Source: JBFEUI01 sp041547565
GTDB taxonomy: Bacteria; Pseudomonadota; Gammaproteobacteria; Thiohalomonadales; Thiohalomonadaceae
Length of the DNA stretch: 9,618 bases
NCBI GenBank assembly: GCA_041547565.1
Contig: JBFEUI010000105.1
Span: 1 to 9,618, forward strand
Direction: 5' to 3'
The first letter of the stretch is position 1, and each line of letters begins with the position of its first letter. The notes under the pieces were generated by a model, which saw only the letters and a list, made by a program, of their open reading frames with translations, was not told the origin of the DNA and made no database searches. Made by a program: the position numbers and the translations under genes. Positions 1-6,293 of the stretch are shown piece by piece.

Positions 1-333
1 GATCTGATGCTCGCACTCGTGCGTATCGCCGATTTTCATCACCAGCACCTGGTAGAGTGCTGTAATGCCGGGTGGACGGTCGGTACTGATCTGTTCCTGT
101 ATGGCGATGTGCATGCCCATGTGCAGAAACGGGTTGCTCTGTCCCTGTTCCGGGAGAAAATCGCTGGCCAGTGCAGTGGATTCATTCTCCAGTATGGGAT
201 GGTATTCCGGGTGCTGGGCGATGATATTGGCGATCATCGCTTCCAGCGGCTGCAGTGGCTCGCCGTCTCTTTTCTTGCGCCAACTCTCGGTGTACATGCG
301 GCGCAGTTGATCGCGGTCCTGTCCAAAGAACAT
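1..333 (-). CDS. DUF1841 family protein, C-terminus cut by window edge
   Basis: This reading frame starts with ATG at 331-333 and stays open to the window edge, giving 111 residues. It begins MFFGQDRDQLRRMYTESW and contains PLEAMIANIIAQHPEYH (about residues 29-45) and a segment FLHMGMHIAIQEQISTDRPPG (about 69-89). I recognise this pattern as the DUF1841 family, small soluble proteobacterial proteins of about 140 residues with no established function, so roughly 30 residues are probably missing. There is no signal peptide or membrane segment. The start is supported by GAGGA (reverse complement of 340-344), six bases before the ATG and inside the end of nth. The gene begins two bases after the nth stop, so it should share the rnf-nth transcript. 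The family call is from memory of its conserved segments. Its role is unknown, and position alone does not prove a link to DNA repair or electron transport. Confidence 0.85.
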   Translation of the reverse strand, partial: MFFGQDRDQLRRMYTESWRKKRDGEPLQPLEAMIANIIAQHPEYHPILENESTALASDFLPEQGQSNPFLHMGMHIAIQEQISTDRPPGITALYQVLVMKIGDTHECEHQI

Positions 334-335
334 GG

Positions 336-971
336 TTAATCCTCGCTCTTGTGTTTGTATTCGCACAGGTCTTCGATGATGCAGGCCCCGCAGCGGGGTT
401 TGCGCGCCACGCAGATGTAGCGGCCGTGGAGGATGAGCCAGTGATGGGCGTCGAGTTTGAATTCCTGTGGTACAAACTTGAGCAGTTTTTTCTCAACCTC
501 TACGACGTTCTTGCCGGGAGCGATACCGGTGCGGTTGGCAACGCGAAAGATATGGGTATCGACGGCGATGGTCGGTTCGCCGAAGGCGGTGTTGAGGATG
601 ACGTTGGCGGTCTTTCTTCCCACACCGGGCAGTGCCTCCAGCGCGGTGCGGTTTTGTGGCACCTCGCCATGGTGTTTCTCCATCAGAATCCGGCAGGTTT
701 TGATGATGTTTTTTGCCTTGCTGTTAAACAGCCCGATGGTTTTGATGTACGCCTTGAGGCCCTCTTCGCCGAGGGCGTGGATCGCCTCCGGGGTGTTGGC
801 TTCGGGGAACAGTTTGGCTGTGGCCTTGTTGACCCCCTTGTCGGTGGCCTGTGCGGAGAGGATCACGGCGATCAGCAGCTCAAACGGCGTACTGTAATGG
901 AGTTCGGTAGTCGGTTCAGGGTTGTGTTCCCGCAGGCGTGAGAATATCTGCGTACGTTTCTCTTTATTCAT
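336..971 (-). CDS. nth: Endonuclease III, [4Fe-4S] DNA glycosylase/AP lyase
   Basis: This bifunctional base-excision repair enzyme removes oxidised pyrimidines such as thymine glycol from DNA and nicks the abasic site by beta-elimination. The 211 residues equal the E. coli length. The helix-hairpin-helix LPGVGRKTANVIL (114-126) carries the catalytic lysine K120, and VDTHIFRV carries the catalytic aspartate D138. The C-terminal [4Fe-4S] cluster ligands are C187, C194, C197 and C203 (C-X6-C-X2-C-X5-C), the same numbering as the E. coli enzyme. The gene follows rsxE after 24 bases, and rnfE-nth linkage is common in gammaproteobacteria. No clear Shine-Dalgarno precedes the ATG at 969-971, so translation may depend on coupling to rsxE or on unstructured mRNA (inference). 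All active-site and cluster residues are present, so the enzyme should be functional. Confidence 0.98.
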   Translation of the reverse strand: MNKEKRTQIFSRLREHNPEPTTELHYSTPFELLIAVILSAQATDKGVNKATAKLFPEANTPEAIHALGEEGLKAYIKTIGLFNSKAKNIIKTCRILMEKHHGEVPQNRTALEALPGVGRKTANVILNTAFGEPTIAVDTHIFRVANRTGIAPGKNVVEVEKKLLKFVPQEFKLDAHHWLILHGRYICVARKPRCGACIIEDLCEYKHKSED

Positions 972-995
972 GGTGGAGCAGATTTATCAGTGCTG

Positions 996-1685
996 TCAGG
1001 CGTTGGCCTGCGCCTCTTTATTCACCAATTTCTGCTCGCTCTGCCGTTTGGCGAGCCGGGCGTCGATGATATTTTTCAGGGCGATCAACAGGCCGAGGCC
1101 GATGAAGGCACCGGGTGGCAGGATGGCGATGAGAAAGCCGCGGTAGTCTTCAAACACGGTGACGGTCAGGGTGCGCGCGCCCTCGCCGAACATCATGTGG
1201 GCCTGGGCGAACAGGGTGCCGGAGCCGACCAGCTCACGTACGGCCCCTAATATGACCAGTACCGCGGCAAATCCGACACCCATGGTCAGGCCGTCGACAA
1301 AGGCCCTGGGCAGCGGGTTTTTCGAGGCATAGGCCTCGGCCCGGCCGAGGATGGCGCAGTTGGTGACGATGAGCGGGATGAAAATCCCCAGCACCTTGTA
1401 CAGATCGTAAAAGAAGGCGTTCATCGCCAGTTCGACGGCCGTTACAAACGATGCGATCACCATGACGAAGACGGGAATGCGGATCTCGGGGCGAATCAGG
1501 TGGCGTATCAGGGAGACCGTGACGTTGGAGCTGACCAGCACCAGGATGGTGGCCAGGCCAAGCCCCAGCCCGTTGATGGCGGTCGAACTGACGGCGAGCA
1601 GGGGACAGAGCCCGAGTATCTGCACCAGGGCAACATTGTTGTGCCAGAGGCCGTCGGCGGTCAGTTTCTGATAGCTGTCACTCAT
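996..1685 (-). CDS. rsxE: Rnf/Rsx electron transport complex membrane subunit E
   Basis: This integral inner-membrane subunit of the Rnf (Rsx) complex belongs to the NqrD/RnfE family. It has 229 residues, close to the E. coli RsxE length. The hydrophobic pattern fits about six transmembrane helices. The two family half-motifs are present: LGLCPLLAVS with C27, and GIFIPLIVTNCAILGRAEAYA with C110. Equivalent cysteines in the RnfA/RnfE and NqrD/NqrE pairs are reported to bind an intramembrane iron or Fe-S centre that passes electrons across the membrane. The C-terminus is a short charged cytoplasmic tail. The start overlaps the rsxG stop by four bases (ATGA, 1682-1685), and GGAGG (reverse complement of 1696-1700) lies ten bases upstream. 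It pairs with its paralogue RsxA, which is inserted in the membrane in the opposite orientation. rnfE is the usual alternative symbol. Confidence 0.96.
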   Translation of the reverse strand: MSDSYQKLTADGLWHNNVALVQILGLCPLLAVSSTAINGLGLGLATILVLVSSNVTVSLIRHLIRPEIRIPVFVMVIASFVTAVELAMNAFFYDLYKVLGIFIPLIVTNCAILGRAEAYASKNPLPRAFVDGLTMGVGFAAVLVILGAVRELVGSGTLFAQAHMMFGEGARTLTVTVFEDYRGFLIAILPPGAFIGLGLLIALKNIIDARLAKRQSEQKLVNKEAQANA

Positions 1686-2323
1686 TGATTCGATTCCTCC
1701 GGCCCGCTGTCCGAGGCGAACAGGGCATCACGGTGCTGGCGGTAGTACTGCAGCGAATTATAGACCGCCTTGACCACGGCGCGGGGGGTAATGGTAGCGC
1801 CTGTGAACTGGTCGAAAATGCCGCCATCCTTCTTCACTTTCCATTTCTCGGGTAGCGGATTGCCGAGACTGCGGCCGTTGAAGGTGAGAATCCAGTCCGA
1901 GCGTTCCGCCTCGATTCCGTCGCCCAGTCCCGGCGTCTCCTTGTGGGCGATCACCCGCACGCCGGCGAGGGTGCCGTCGTAGCGAATGGCCACCAGCAGT
2001 TTGATCGCCCCGCCGTAGCCGTCAGGGGCGGCCGGTGCCAGCACGGTGGCTACCGGTGCACCACCCATGCGCGCCCGGTAGACCTTGACCGGTTCGCTGC
2101 TGCCCAGCCGCTCCTTATCGACAACCTCGATAAAATCGGTGTAGATGTCATTGTCATGTGAACTGGGCTCAATCAGTTGGTGCATGCTGCGCAGCAGTGC
2201 CTGACGCTCGTTCTCGGCGATACGTGCCTTGGTGGCGTCGTGGGTCAGGGCAACCAGTCCCGTTCCGGCGACGGCAAACAGGCCGAGAAACAGGGCACTG
2301 ATGAGCATGTTCTTGAACAGCAT
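1682..2323 (-). CDS. rsxG: Rnf/Rsx complex subunit G, covalent-FMN protein
   Basis: This membrane-anchored subunit carries covalently bound FMN and takes part in electron transfer on the periplasmic side of the Rnf complex. It has 213 residues. A single N-terminal transmembrane anchor spans about residues 4-27, followed by a soluble FMN-binding domain with YGGAIKLLVAIRYDG (103-117) and ETPGLGDGIE (129-138). The flavinylation motif FTGATIT lies at 173-179. By analogy with the Vibrio RnfG and NqrC proteins, FMN should be phosphoester-linked to T177, installed by the flavin transferase ApbE, which is not in this window. The start shares one base with the rsxD stop (TGATG, 2321-2325), and GAGGAG (reverse complement of 2332-2337) sits eight bases upstream. 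Its end overlaps rsxE by four bases. The family, motif and operon position all agree. rnfG is a synonym. Confidence 0.96.
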   Translation of the reverse strand: MLFKNMLISALFLGLFAVAGTGLVALTHDATKARIAENERQALLRSMHQLIEPSSHDNDIYTDFIEVVDKERLGSSEPVKVYRARMGGAPVATVLAPAAPDGYGGAIKLLVAIRYDGTLAGVRVIAHKETPGLGDGIEAERSDWILTFNGRSLGNPLPEKWKVKKDGGIFDQFTGATITPRAVVKAVYNSLQYYRQHRDALFASDSGPEESNQ

Positions 2324-3360
2324 CAGCCTCGCTCCTCACCGTAGACCCGCGGCCGGGTATAGTAATCGATGGTCGGTGCCGCCATATTCATCAATAGTAC
2401 CGAGAAGGCGACGCCGTCCGGATAACCGCCCCAGGTTCTGATGATGTAGGTAAACAGGCCCACCCCGACACCGAACAGCAGCCGGCCACGATTGCTGGTG
2501 GCGCCGCTGACCGGGTCGGTGGCGATGAAAAAGGCCCCCAGCATGGCGCCGCCGCTGAACAGGTGAAACAGCGGTCCGGCGTAGATGTCGGGGTTGATGA
2601 TGTGGAACAGCGAGGCAATAAGGAACAGGGTGCCGAGCATGGCCAGCGGCACCTGCCAGCCGATGACCTGTTTGTAGATCATCCATGCGCCACCCAGCAG
2701 GATGATGCCGTTGACAACATCCCGCCCCTTGCCGCTCAGGATGCCGAAGACGGGGCTGGCGGCCATCGCCTCGCTGACGGTCCTGTTGAGGCTGAGATCG
2801 GTCTTGAGGCTGTCCAGTGGGGTGGCCATGGTCAGACTGTCCAGTCCCGCTACCGCGGCAGGGAACTCACCGCTGAAGACATAGCTCAGGCTTGCCAGCA
2901 GTCCGGGTGGGGAGTCGAGCAGTGCGACGGGGGCGAACCACTGTGTCATCTCTACCGGGAAGGAGACCAGCAGCACCACGTAACCGACCATCGCGGGGTT
3001 GAACGGATTGTAGCCAAGCCCACCGTACATGTGCTTGGCAAAGATGATGGCCATGGTGACACCGACCAGGACCAGCCACCACGGTGCCAGTGGCGGCAGA
3101 GCCATGCCGAGCAGGATGGCGGTGAGCGTTGCGCTGCCGTCTTTCAACGCCGGTGCAATGGGGCGCTTGCGCAGCTGCAGCATCGCCGCCTCACTGGCGA
3201 GGGCGATGAGCGTAGCCAGGATGATATTGATCAGTACCCCCCAGCCGAAAAACCAGGTGGCGGCCACGGCAGCGGGCAGGACGGCGTAGATCACGCGCAG
3301 CATGGTGCGGCTGACCGAGGCCGGCCCGTGGGTGTAGGGTGAACTGGCTCTGGCAAACAT
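2323..3360 (-). CDS. rsxD: Rnf/Rsx complex membrane subunit D, covalent-FMN protein
   Basis: This large polytopic inner-membrane subunit is homologous to NqrB and carries covalent FMN. It has 345 residues and many hydrophobic helices, consistent with about ten transmembrane segments. The family N-terminus RASSPYTHGPASVSRTM and C-terminus IDYYTRPRVYGEERG are both present, so it looks complete. The expected flavin site is SLTMATPLD, with T180 corresponding to T187 of the E. coli and Vibrio proteins. Other conserved blocks are GGLGYNPFNPAMVGY (113-127) and the C-terminal RTWGGYPDGVAFSVLLMN. A second motif, DPVSGAT (282-288), matches the flavinylation consensus unusually well and is discussed as a finding. 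GAGGAG (reverse complement of 3372-3377) lies eleven bases before the ATG. The gene starts two bases after the rsxC stop and overlaps rsxG by one base. rnfD is a synonym. Confidence 0.97.
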   Translation of the reverse strand: MFARASSPYTHGPASVSRTMLRVIYAVLPAAVAATWFFGWGVLINIILATLIALASEAAMLQLRKRPIAPALKDGSATLTAILLGMALPPLAPWWLVLVGVTMAIIFAKHMYGGLGYNPFNPAMVGYVVLLVSFPVEMTQWFAPVALLDSPPGLLASLSYVFSGEFPAAVAGLDSLTMATPLDSLKTDLSLNRTVSEAMAASPVFGILSGKGRDVVNGIILLGGAWMIYKQVIGWQVPLAMLGTLFLIASLFHIINPDIYAGPLFHLFSGGAMLGAFFIATDPVSGATSNRGRLLFGVGVGLFTYIIRTWGGYPDGVAFSVLLMNMAAPTIDYYTRPRVYGEERG

Positions 3361-3362
3361 GG

Positions 3363-5021
3363 TTACGACTGCTCCTCGCTGCTCTCGTGCGCATCCCTGT
3401 TCGCAGCCCGGCGCGCATCAACCTCGTCAATCTTCCGTTGCTGCTCCGCCGAGAGGTTGTCGACGTTCTTTGGTTTTACCTCGCCGCTCACGCGCTTGGC
3501 CTTGGCCCGTTCCATGGCGGCCTTGATCGCCTCTTTCTTGGCATCGGCATCAGCGCCGCCCTTGCCCGGCTTCTTTTTATCGGCCAGGGCCTGTTTTTTC
3601 TTCTTCATGCGCGCGGCGCGTTCGGCTTTCTCCCGCTCCTTGCGTTCGGTCTGGAACTCGTGGCGCTGACGGGCCAGGTCAGCGGCATGCCGTTCCCGTT
3701 CCTGCTCCCATATCTCGGTCTTGGCATAACGGTAGTAATGGACCAGCGGAATGTTCGAGGGACAGACATAGTCACAGCAGCCGCACTCGATACAGGCAAA
3801 CAGGTTCTGGTCCTGGATCTTGTCAAATTCCTTGGAGCGGGCATACCAGTAGAGTTGCTGTGGCAATAAACTGGCCGGGCAGACGCGTGCGCACTCGCCG
3901 CAGCGGATACAGGCCAGAGTCGGCCCTCTCGCCGGTTCGGGCTGCTTGGCTAGCAGACAGTTGGTGGTCTTGATCACCGGCAGTTGCAGGTCATGCAGGG
4001 CGAATCCCATCATCGGGCCGCCCATGAGCAGTGAGCCGCTGTTATCGCTTATCCCGCCGGCCGCCTCGATGACCTCCTGAATCGGCGTGCCGAACAGCAC
4101 CTCGAGGTTCTTCGGCTCGTGGATATTCTCACCGGTAACGGTAATGATGCGGCTGATTAGCGGTTCGCCCTTGACCACGGCACGGAATACGCTGGCCGCC
4201 GTGGCGACGTTGTGGCAGACGATGCCGATGTCAATCGGCAGGCCCTTGAGCGGCACCTCTTTGCCGGTCAGTACCTGGATGAGCTGTTTTTCGCCGCCGG
4301 TGGGGTAGCGGGTCGGAACGGCGATCACCTGCAGTTGCGGTTCGCCGATACGTTCCAGGGCGTCCCGCATGGCACTGATCGCCTCGGGCTTGTTGTCCTC
4401 GATGGCGATAATGCATTTTCGCGCCTGCAGGGCATGGCGCATGATGCGTGCACCGGCGACGATGCCGTCGGGACGCTCGCGCATCAGTGCGTCGTCGCAG
4501 GTGATATAAGGCTCGCACTCGGCACCGTTGAGAACCAGTGTGTCGACCGCAGTGCGCGCCCCCGGGTTGAGCTTGATGTGGGCGGGGAAACCGGCGCCGC
4601 CCAGGCCGACGATACCCGCATCGCGGATGAGGCTGCGTAACTGCTGCGGTTCAAGATGCTCGTATTCCGGGTGTGACTCATGGACATACCAGTTGTCCTC
4701 CCCGTCACTCTCAAGCACGATACATGCGGCCTTCAGACCGGATGGGTGGGGAATCGCGTGTTCCTCGATGGCGATGACCGTGCCGGAAGTGGGGGCGTGG
4801 ATCGGTGCACTGACATGGCCGCTGGCCTGGGCAAGCATTTGCCCCTTGAGCACCTTGTCACCGGCCTCGACCACAGGTTTGGCCGCTGCGCCGATATGCT
4901 GTTGCAGCGGCAGTGTCAGCCGTTTCGGCAGCGGTGCCCACTCAAGTGGTTTGCCCGTGGACATGGCCTTGTGGTCCGGCAGGTGTAGGCCGCCGTGAAA
5001 ATGATGCAGGCGCTGCCCCAT
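3363..5021 (-). CDS. rsxC: Rnf/Rsx complex subunit C, NADH/FMN and two [4Fe-4S] clusters
   Basis: This peripheral cytoplasmic subunit is the NAD(H)-reacting entry or exit point of the Rnf complex. The 552-residue protein begins HHFHGGLHLPDHK, typical of the family. An RnfC N-terminal barrel with a biotinyl-like segment (about 30-105) is followed by a Complex I 51-kDa-like fold with the glycine-rich GLGGAGFPAHIKL (139-151) and NGAECEPYITCDD (165-177), then a SLBB-like stretch. Two ferredoxin-type motifs follow: C371, C374, C377, C381 and C410, C413, C416, C420. The tail from about 437 is Lys/Ala/Glu/Arg-rich and probably helical. It is far shorter than the E. coli tail (about 740 residues in total). 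The frame stays open upstream to 5222, but the ATG at 5019-5021 is chosen because it overlaps the rsxB stop (TGATG), has a strong AGGAGGAG eight bases upstream, and matches the family N-terminus. Confidence 0.97.
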   Translation of the reverse strand: MGQRLHHFHGGLHLPDHKAMSTGKPLEWAPLPKRLTLPLQQHIGAAAKPVVEAGDKVLKGQMLAQASGHVSAPIHAPTSGTVIAIEEHAIPHPSGLKAACIVLESDGEDNWYVHESHPEYEHLEPQQLRSLIRDAGIVGLGGAGFPAHIKLNPGARTAVDTLVLNGAECEPYITCDDALMRERPDGIVAGARIMRHALQARKCIIAIEDNKPEAISAMRDALERIGEPQLQVIAVPTRYPTGGEKQLIQVLTGKEVPLKGLPIDIGIVCHNVATAASVFRAVVKGEPLISRIITVTGENIHEPKNLEVLFGTPIQEVIEAAGGISDNSGSLLMGGPMMGFALHDLQLPVIKTTNCLLAKQPEPARGPTLACIRCGECARVCPASLLPQQLYWYARSKEFDKIQDQNLFACIECGCCDYVCPSNIPLVHYYRYAKTEIWEQERERHAADLARQRHEFQTERKEREKAERAARMKKKKQALADKKKPGKGGADADAKKEAIKAAMERAKAKRVSGEVKPKNVDNLSAEQQRKIDEVDARRAANRDAHESSEEQS

Positions 5022-5575
5022 CAGTTTGTCTCCTCCTGCGTATTGGGCGCCGGGTAGGGCCACTTCCAGTTCTGTACATCTTTTTTCACGGGGATCATGG
5101 TGATGCAGTCCACGGGGCAGGGTTCGACGCAAAGTTCGCAGCCGGTGCATTCGTCGGCGATGATGGTATGCATCTGCTTGGCCGCGCCGAGTATGGCATC
5201 GACCGGACAGGCCTGGATGCACAGGGTGCAGCCGATACAGGTCTGCTCATCGACGTAGGCGACCTCCTTCGGTTTCTCCTCGCCCACCTCGTCATCCAGC
5301 GGTTTGGGCTCCACACCCAGCAGGTCGGACAGGGCGAGGATCACCGTTTCGCCTCCGGGCGGGCAGCGGTTGATGTCCGCCTCGCCGGCGGCAATGGCCT
5401 CGGCATAGGGGCGGCAACCGGCATAGCCGCACTGGCCGCACTGGGTCTGGGGCAGCACCGCGTCGACCTTTTCGACAATGGGGTCGCTTTCAACCTTGAA
5501 GCGGATGGCGGCATAGCCGAGCAGCAGGCCGAAGACCGCAGCGAGCAGGGTGAGGGCGATGATTGCAGCAATCAC
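5021..5575 (-). CDS. rsxB: Rnf/Rsx complex ferredoxin subunit B, GTG start
   Basis: This Fe-S electron-transfer subunit is anchored by one N-terminal helix (about residues 2-24). It has 184 residues. The order is: anchor; a 4Fe-4S (Fes) domain with C46, C49, C54 and C71 in QCGQCGYAGCRPYAEAI...NRC; a linker; then a two-cluster ferredoxin domain with C113, C116, C119, C123 and C143, C146, C149, C153. Both cluster motifs end in CPVD, as is usual for the family. The start is GTG at 5573-5575. It is the only plausible initiator because the codon two positions upstream is the in-frame rsxA stop TAA, and no ATG occurs in the frame before about residue 135. AAGGG (reverse complement of 5583-5587) lies seven bases upstream. 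The stop overlaps the rsxC start by one base. RsxB links the NADH side (RsxC) to the membrane carriers and probably to soluble ferredoxin. rnfB is a synonym. Confidence 0.97.
   Translation of the reverse strand: MIAAIIALTLLAAVFGLLLGYAAIRFKVESDPIVEKVDAVLPQTQCGQCGYAGCRPYAEAIAAGEADINRCPPGGETVILALSDLLGVEPKPLDDEVGEEKPKEVAYVDEQTCIGCTLCIQACPVDAILGAAKQMHTIIADECTGCELCVEPCPVDCITMIPVKKDVQNWKWPYPAPNTQEETN
5030..5037 (-). promoter_or_regulatory. Strong Shine-Dalgarno setting the rsxC start
   Basis: The minus strand reads AGGAGGAG here, eight bases before the rsxC ATG and inside the last codons of rsxB. It favours the ATG at 5019-5021 over any upstream start in the same open frame, and it is the strongest ribosome binding site in the rnf operon. 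Confidence 0.85.
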
Positions 5576-5578
5576 GGT

Positions 5579-6160
5579 TTAGCCCTTGACCAGCCCGGAG
5601 AATCCCATGAAGGCCACAGACATCAGGCCGGCGGTGATCAATGCGATGGCCGGCCCGCGGAAGGGCACCGGCACGTCCGCCGCGGCGATGCGCTCACGCA
5701 TGCCGGCGAACATCACCAGAACCAGCGAGAACCCGGCGGCGGCGCCGAAACCGTAGAAGGCCGATTCGAGAAATCCGTGCTGCGCCTGTACATTGAGCAG
5801 CGCCACGCCCAGTACCGCGCAGTTGGTGGTAATGAGCGGCAGGAAGATGCCCAGCACCTGGTAGAGCAGGGGGCTGGTCTTGTGCACCACCATCTCGGTG
5901 AACTGCACCACGACGGCAATGACCAGGATAAAGGCGATGGTGCGCAGGTATTCCAGGCCCAGCGGGGCGAGCATGTACTCATTGACCAGATAACTGCAGA
6001 CCGAGGAGAGGGTCAGTACAAAGGTGGTGGCCAGTCCCATGCCGGTGGCCGTCTCCAGCTTGCGCGAGACGCCCATAAACGGGCACAGCCCCAGGAACTT
6101 CACCAGGACAAAGTTGTTGACCAGAACGGTGCTGACCAGGATCAGGGCATAATCTGTCAT
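5579..6160 (-). CDS. rsxA: Rnf/Rsx electron transport complex membrane subunit A
   Basis: This integral membrane subunit of the NqrE/RnfA family is the first gene of the rnf operon. Its 193 residues equal the E. coli RsxA length. Six transmembrane helices are expected. The conserved half-motifs FLGLCPFMGVSRKLETA (C26) and GIFLPLITTNCAVLGVALLN (C114) are present, as are QFTEMVVHKTSP and the C-terminal APFRG-like/ALITAGLMSVAFMGFSGLVKG block. The cysteines are expected to share an iron or Fe-S centre with RsxE. The ATG at 6158-6160 agrees with the family N-terminus MTDY. The upstream Shine-Dalgarno is weak (only GGTG-like, reverse complement about 6171-6174). It is separated from metG by 133 bases holding a candidate promoter, so it probably heads its own transcript, although read-through from metG is possible. 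rnfA is a synonym. Confidence 0.97.
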   Translation of the reverse strand: MTDYALILVSTVLVNNFVLVKFLGLCPFMGVSRKLETATGMGLATTFVLTLSSVCSYLVNEYMLAPLGLEYLRTIAFILVIAVVVQFTEMVVHKTSPLLYQVLGIFLPLITTNCAVLGVALLNVQAQHGFLESAFYGFGAAAGFSLVLVMFAGMRERIAAADVPVPFRGPAIALITAGLMSVAFMGFSGLVKG

Positions 6161-6209
6161 TGTTTCAGGACACCAGCGTCAAGGGGGCCATCGGCATCGA
6201 TGACACCAC

Positions 6210-6237
6210 ATTGTAGAATACCTGCCAAAGGTGACAC
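6210..6237 (-). promoter_or_regulatory. Candidate sigma70-type promoter for the rnf operon
   Basis: On the minus strand a -35-like GTGTCA (6232-6237, four of six consensus bases) is followed after 16 bases by a -10-like TACAAT (6210-6215, five of six). Transcription would begin near 6203 and give a leader of roughly 43 bases before rsxA. The match is moderate and made by eye only. It is the best candidate in the metG-rsxA spacer. Confidence 0.4.
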
Positions 6238-6263
6238 TGTGACTTTGACACAGACGGACTGTG
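6237..6263. repeat. Overlapping short inverted repeats in the metG-rsxA spacer
   Basis: CTGTG (6237-6241), CACAG (6249-6253) and CTGTG (6259-6263) form two overlapping inverted repeats that share the middle arm, so two alternative five-base-pair stems are possible. No T-tract follows on either strand, so this is not a convincing intrinsic terminator. It lies just upstream of, and touches, the candidate rnf -35 element. The function is unknown. Confidence 0.5.
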
Positions 6264-6293
6264 CCTTGAGCCATTTCCCCGGATACATCGTTA

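Noticed and set aside
2563..3342. Open frame (259 codons) on the plus strand opposite rsxD
   Set aside because: It is a shadow of the conserved rsxD frame with low-complexity Gln/Gly/Asp content.
5022..5222. N-terminal extension of rsxC upstream of the ATG at 5019-5021
   Set aside because: It lies in another frame inside rsxB, is Arg/His-rich with no RnfC similarity, and the downstream ATG has a strong ribosome site, the TGATG overlap and the correct family N-terminus.
6245..6250. Perfect -35 hexamer TTGACA on the plus strand
   Set aside because: No -10-like hexamer follows at 16-18 bases, and no plus-strand gene lies downstream.
6238..6253. CRP-like site TGTGA-N6-CACAG in the metG-rsxA spacer
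   Set aside because: The second half-site does not match TCACA at the required spacing; only the first half fits.
6249..6263. Terminator after metG (CACAG-ACGGA-CTGTG)
   Set aside because: The stem has only five pairs and no T-tract follows on the minus strand.
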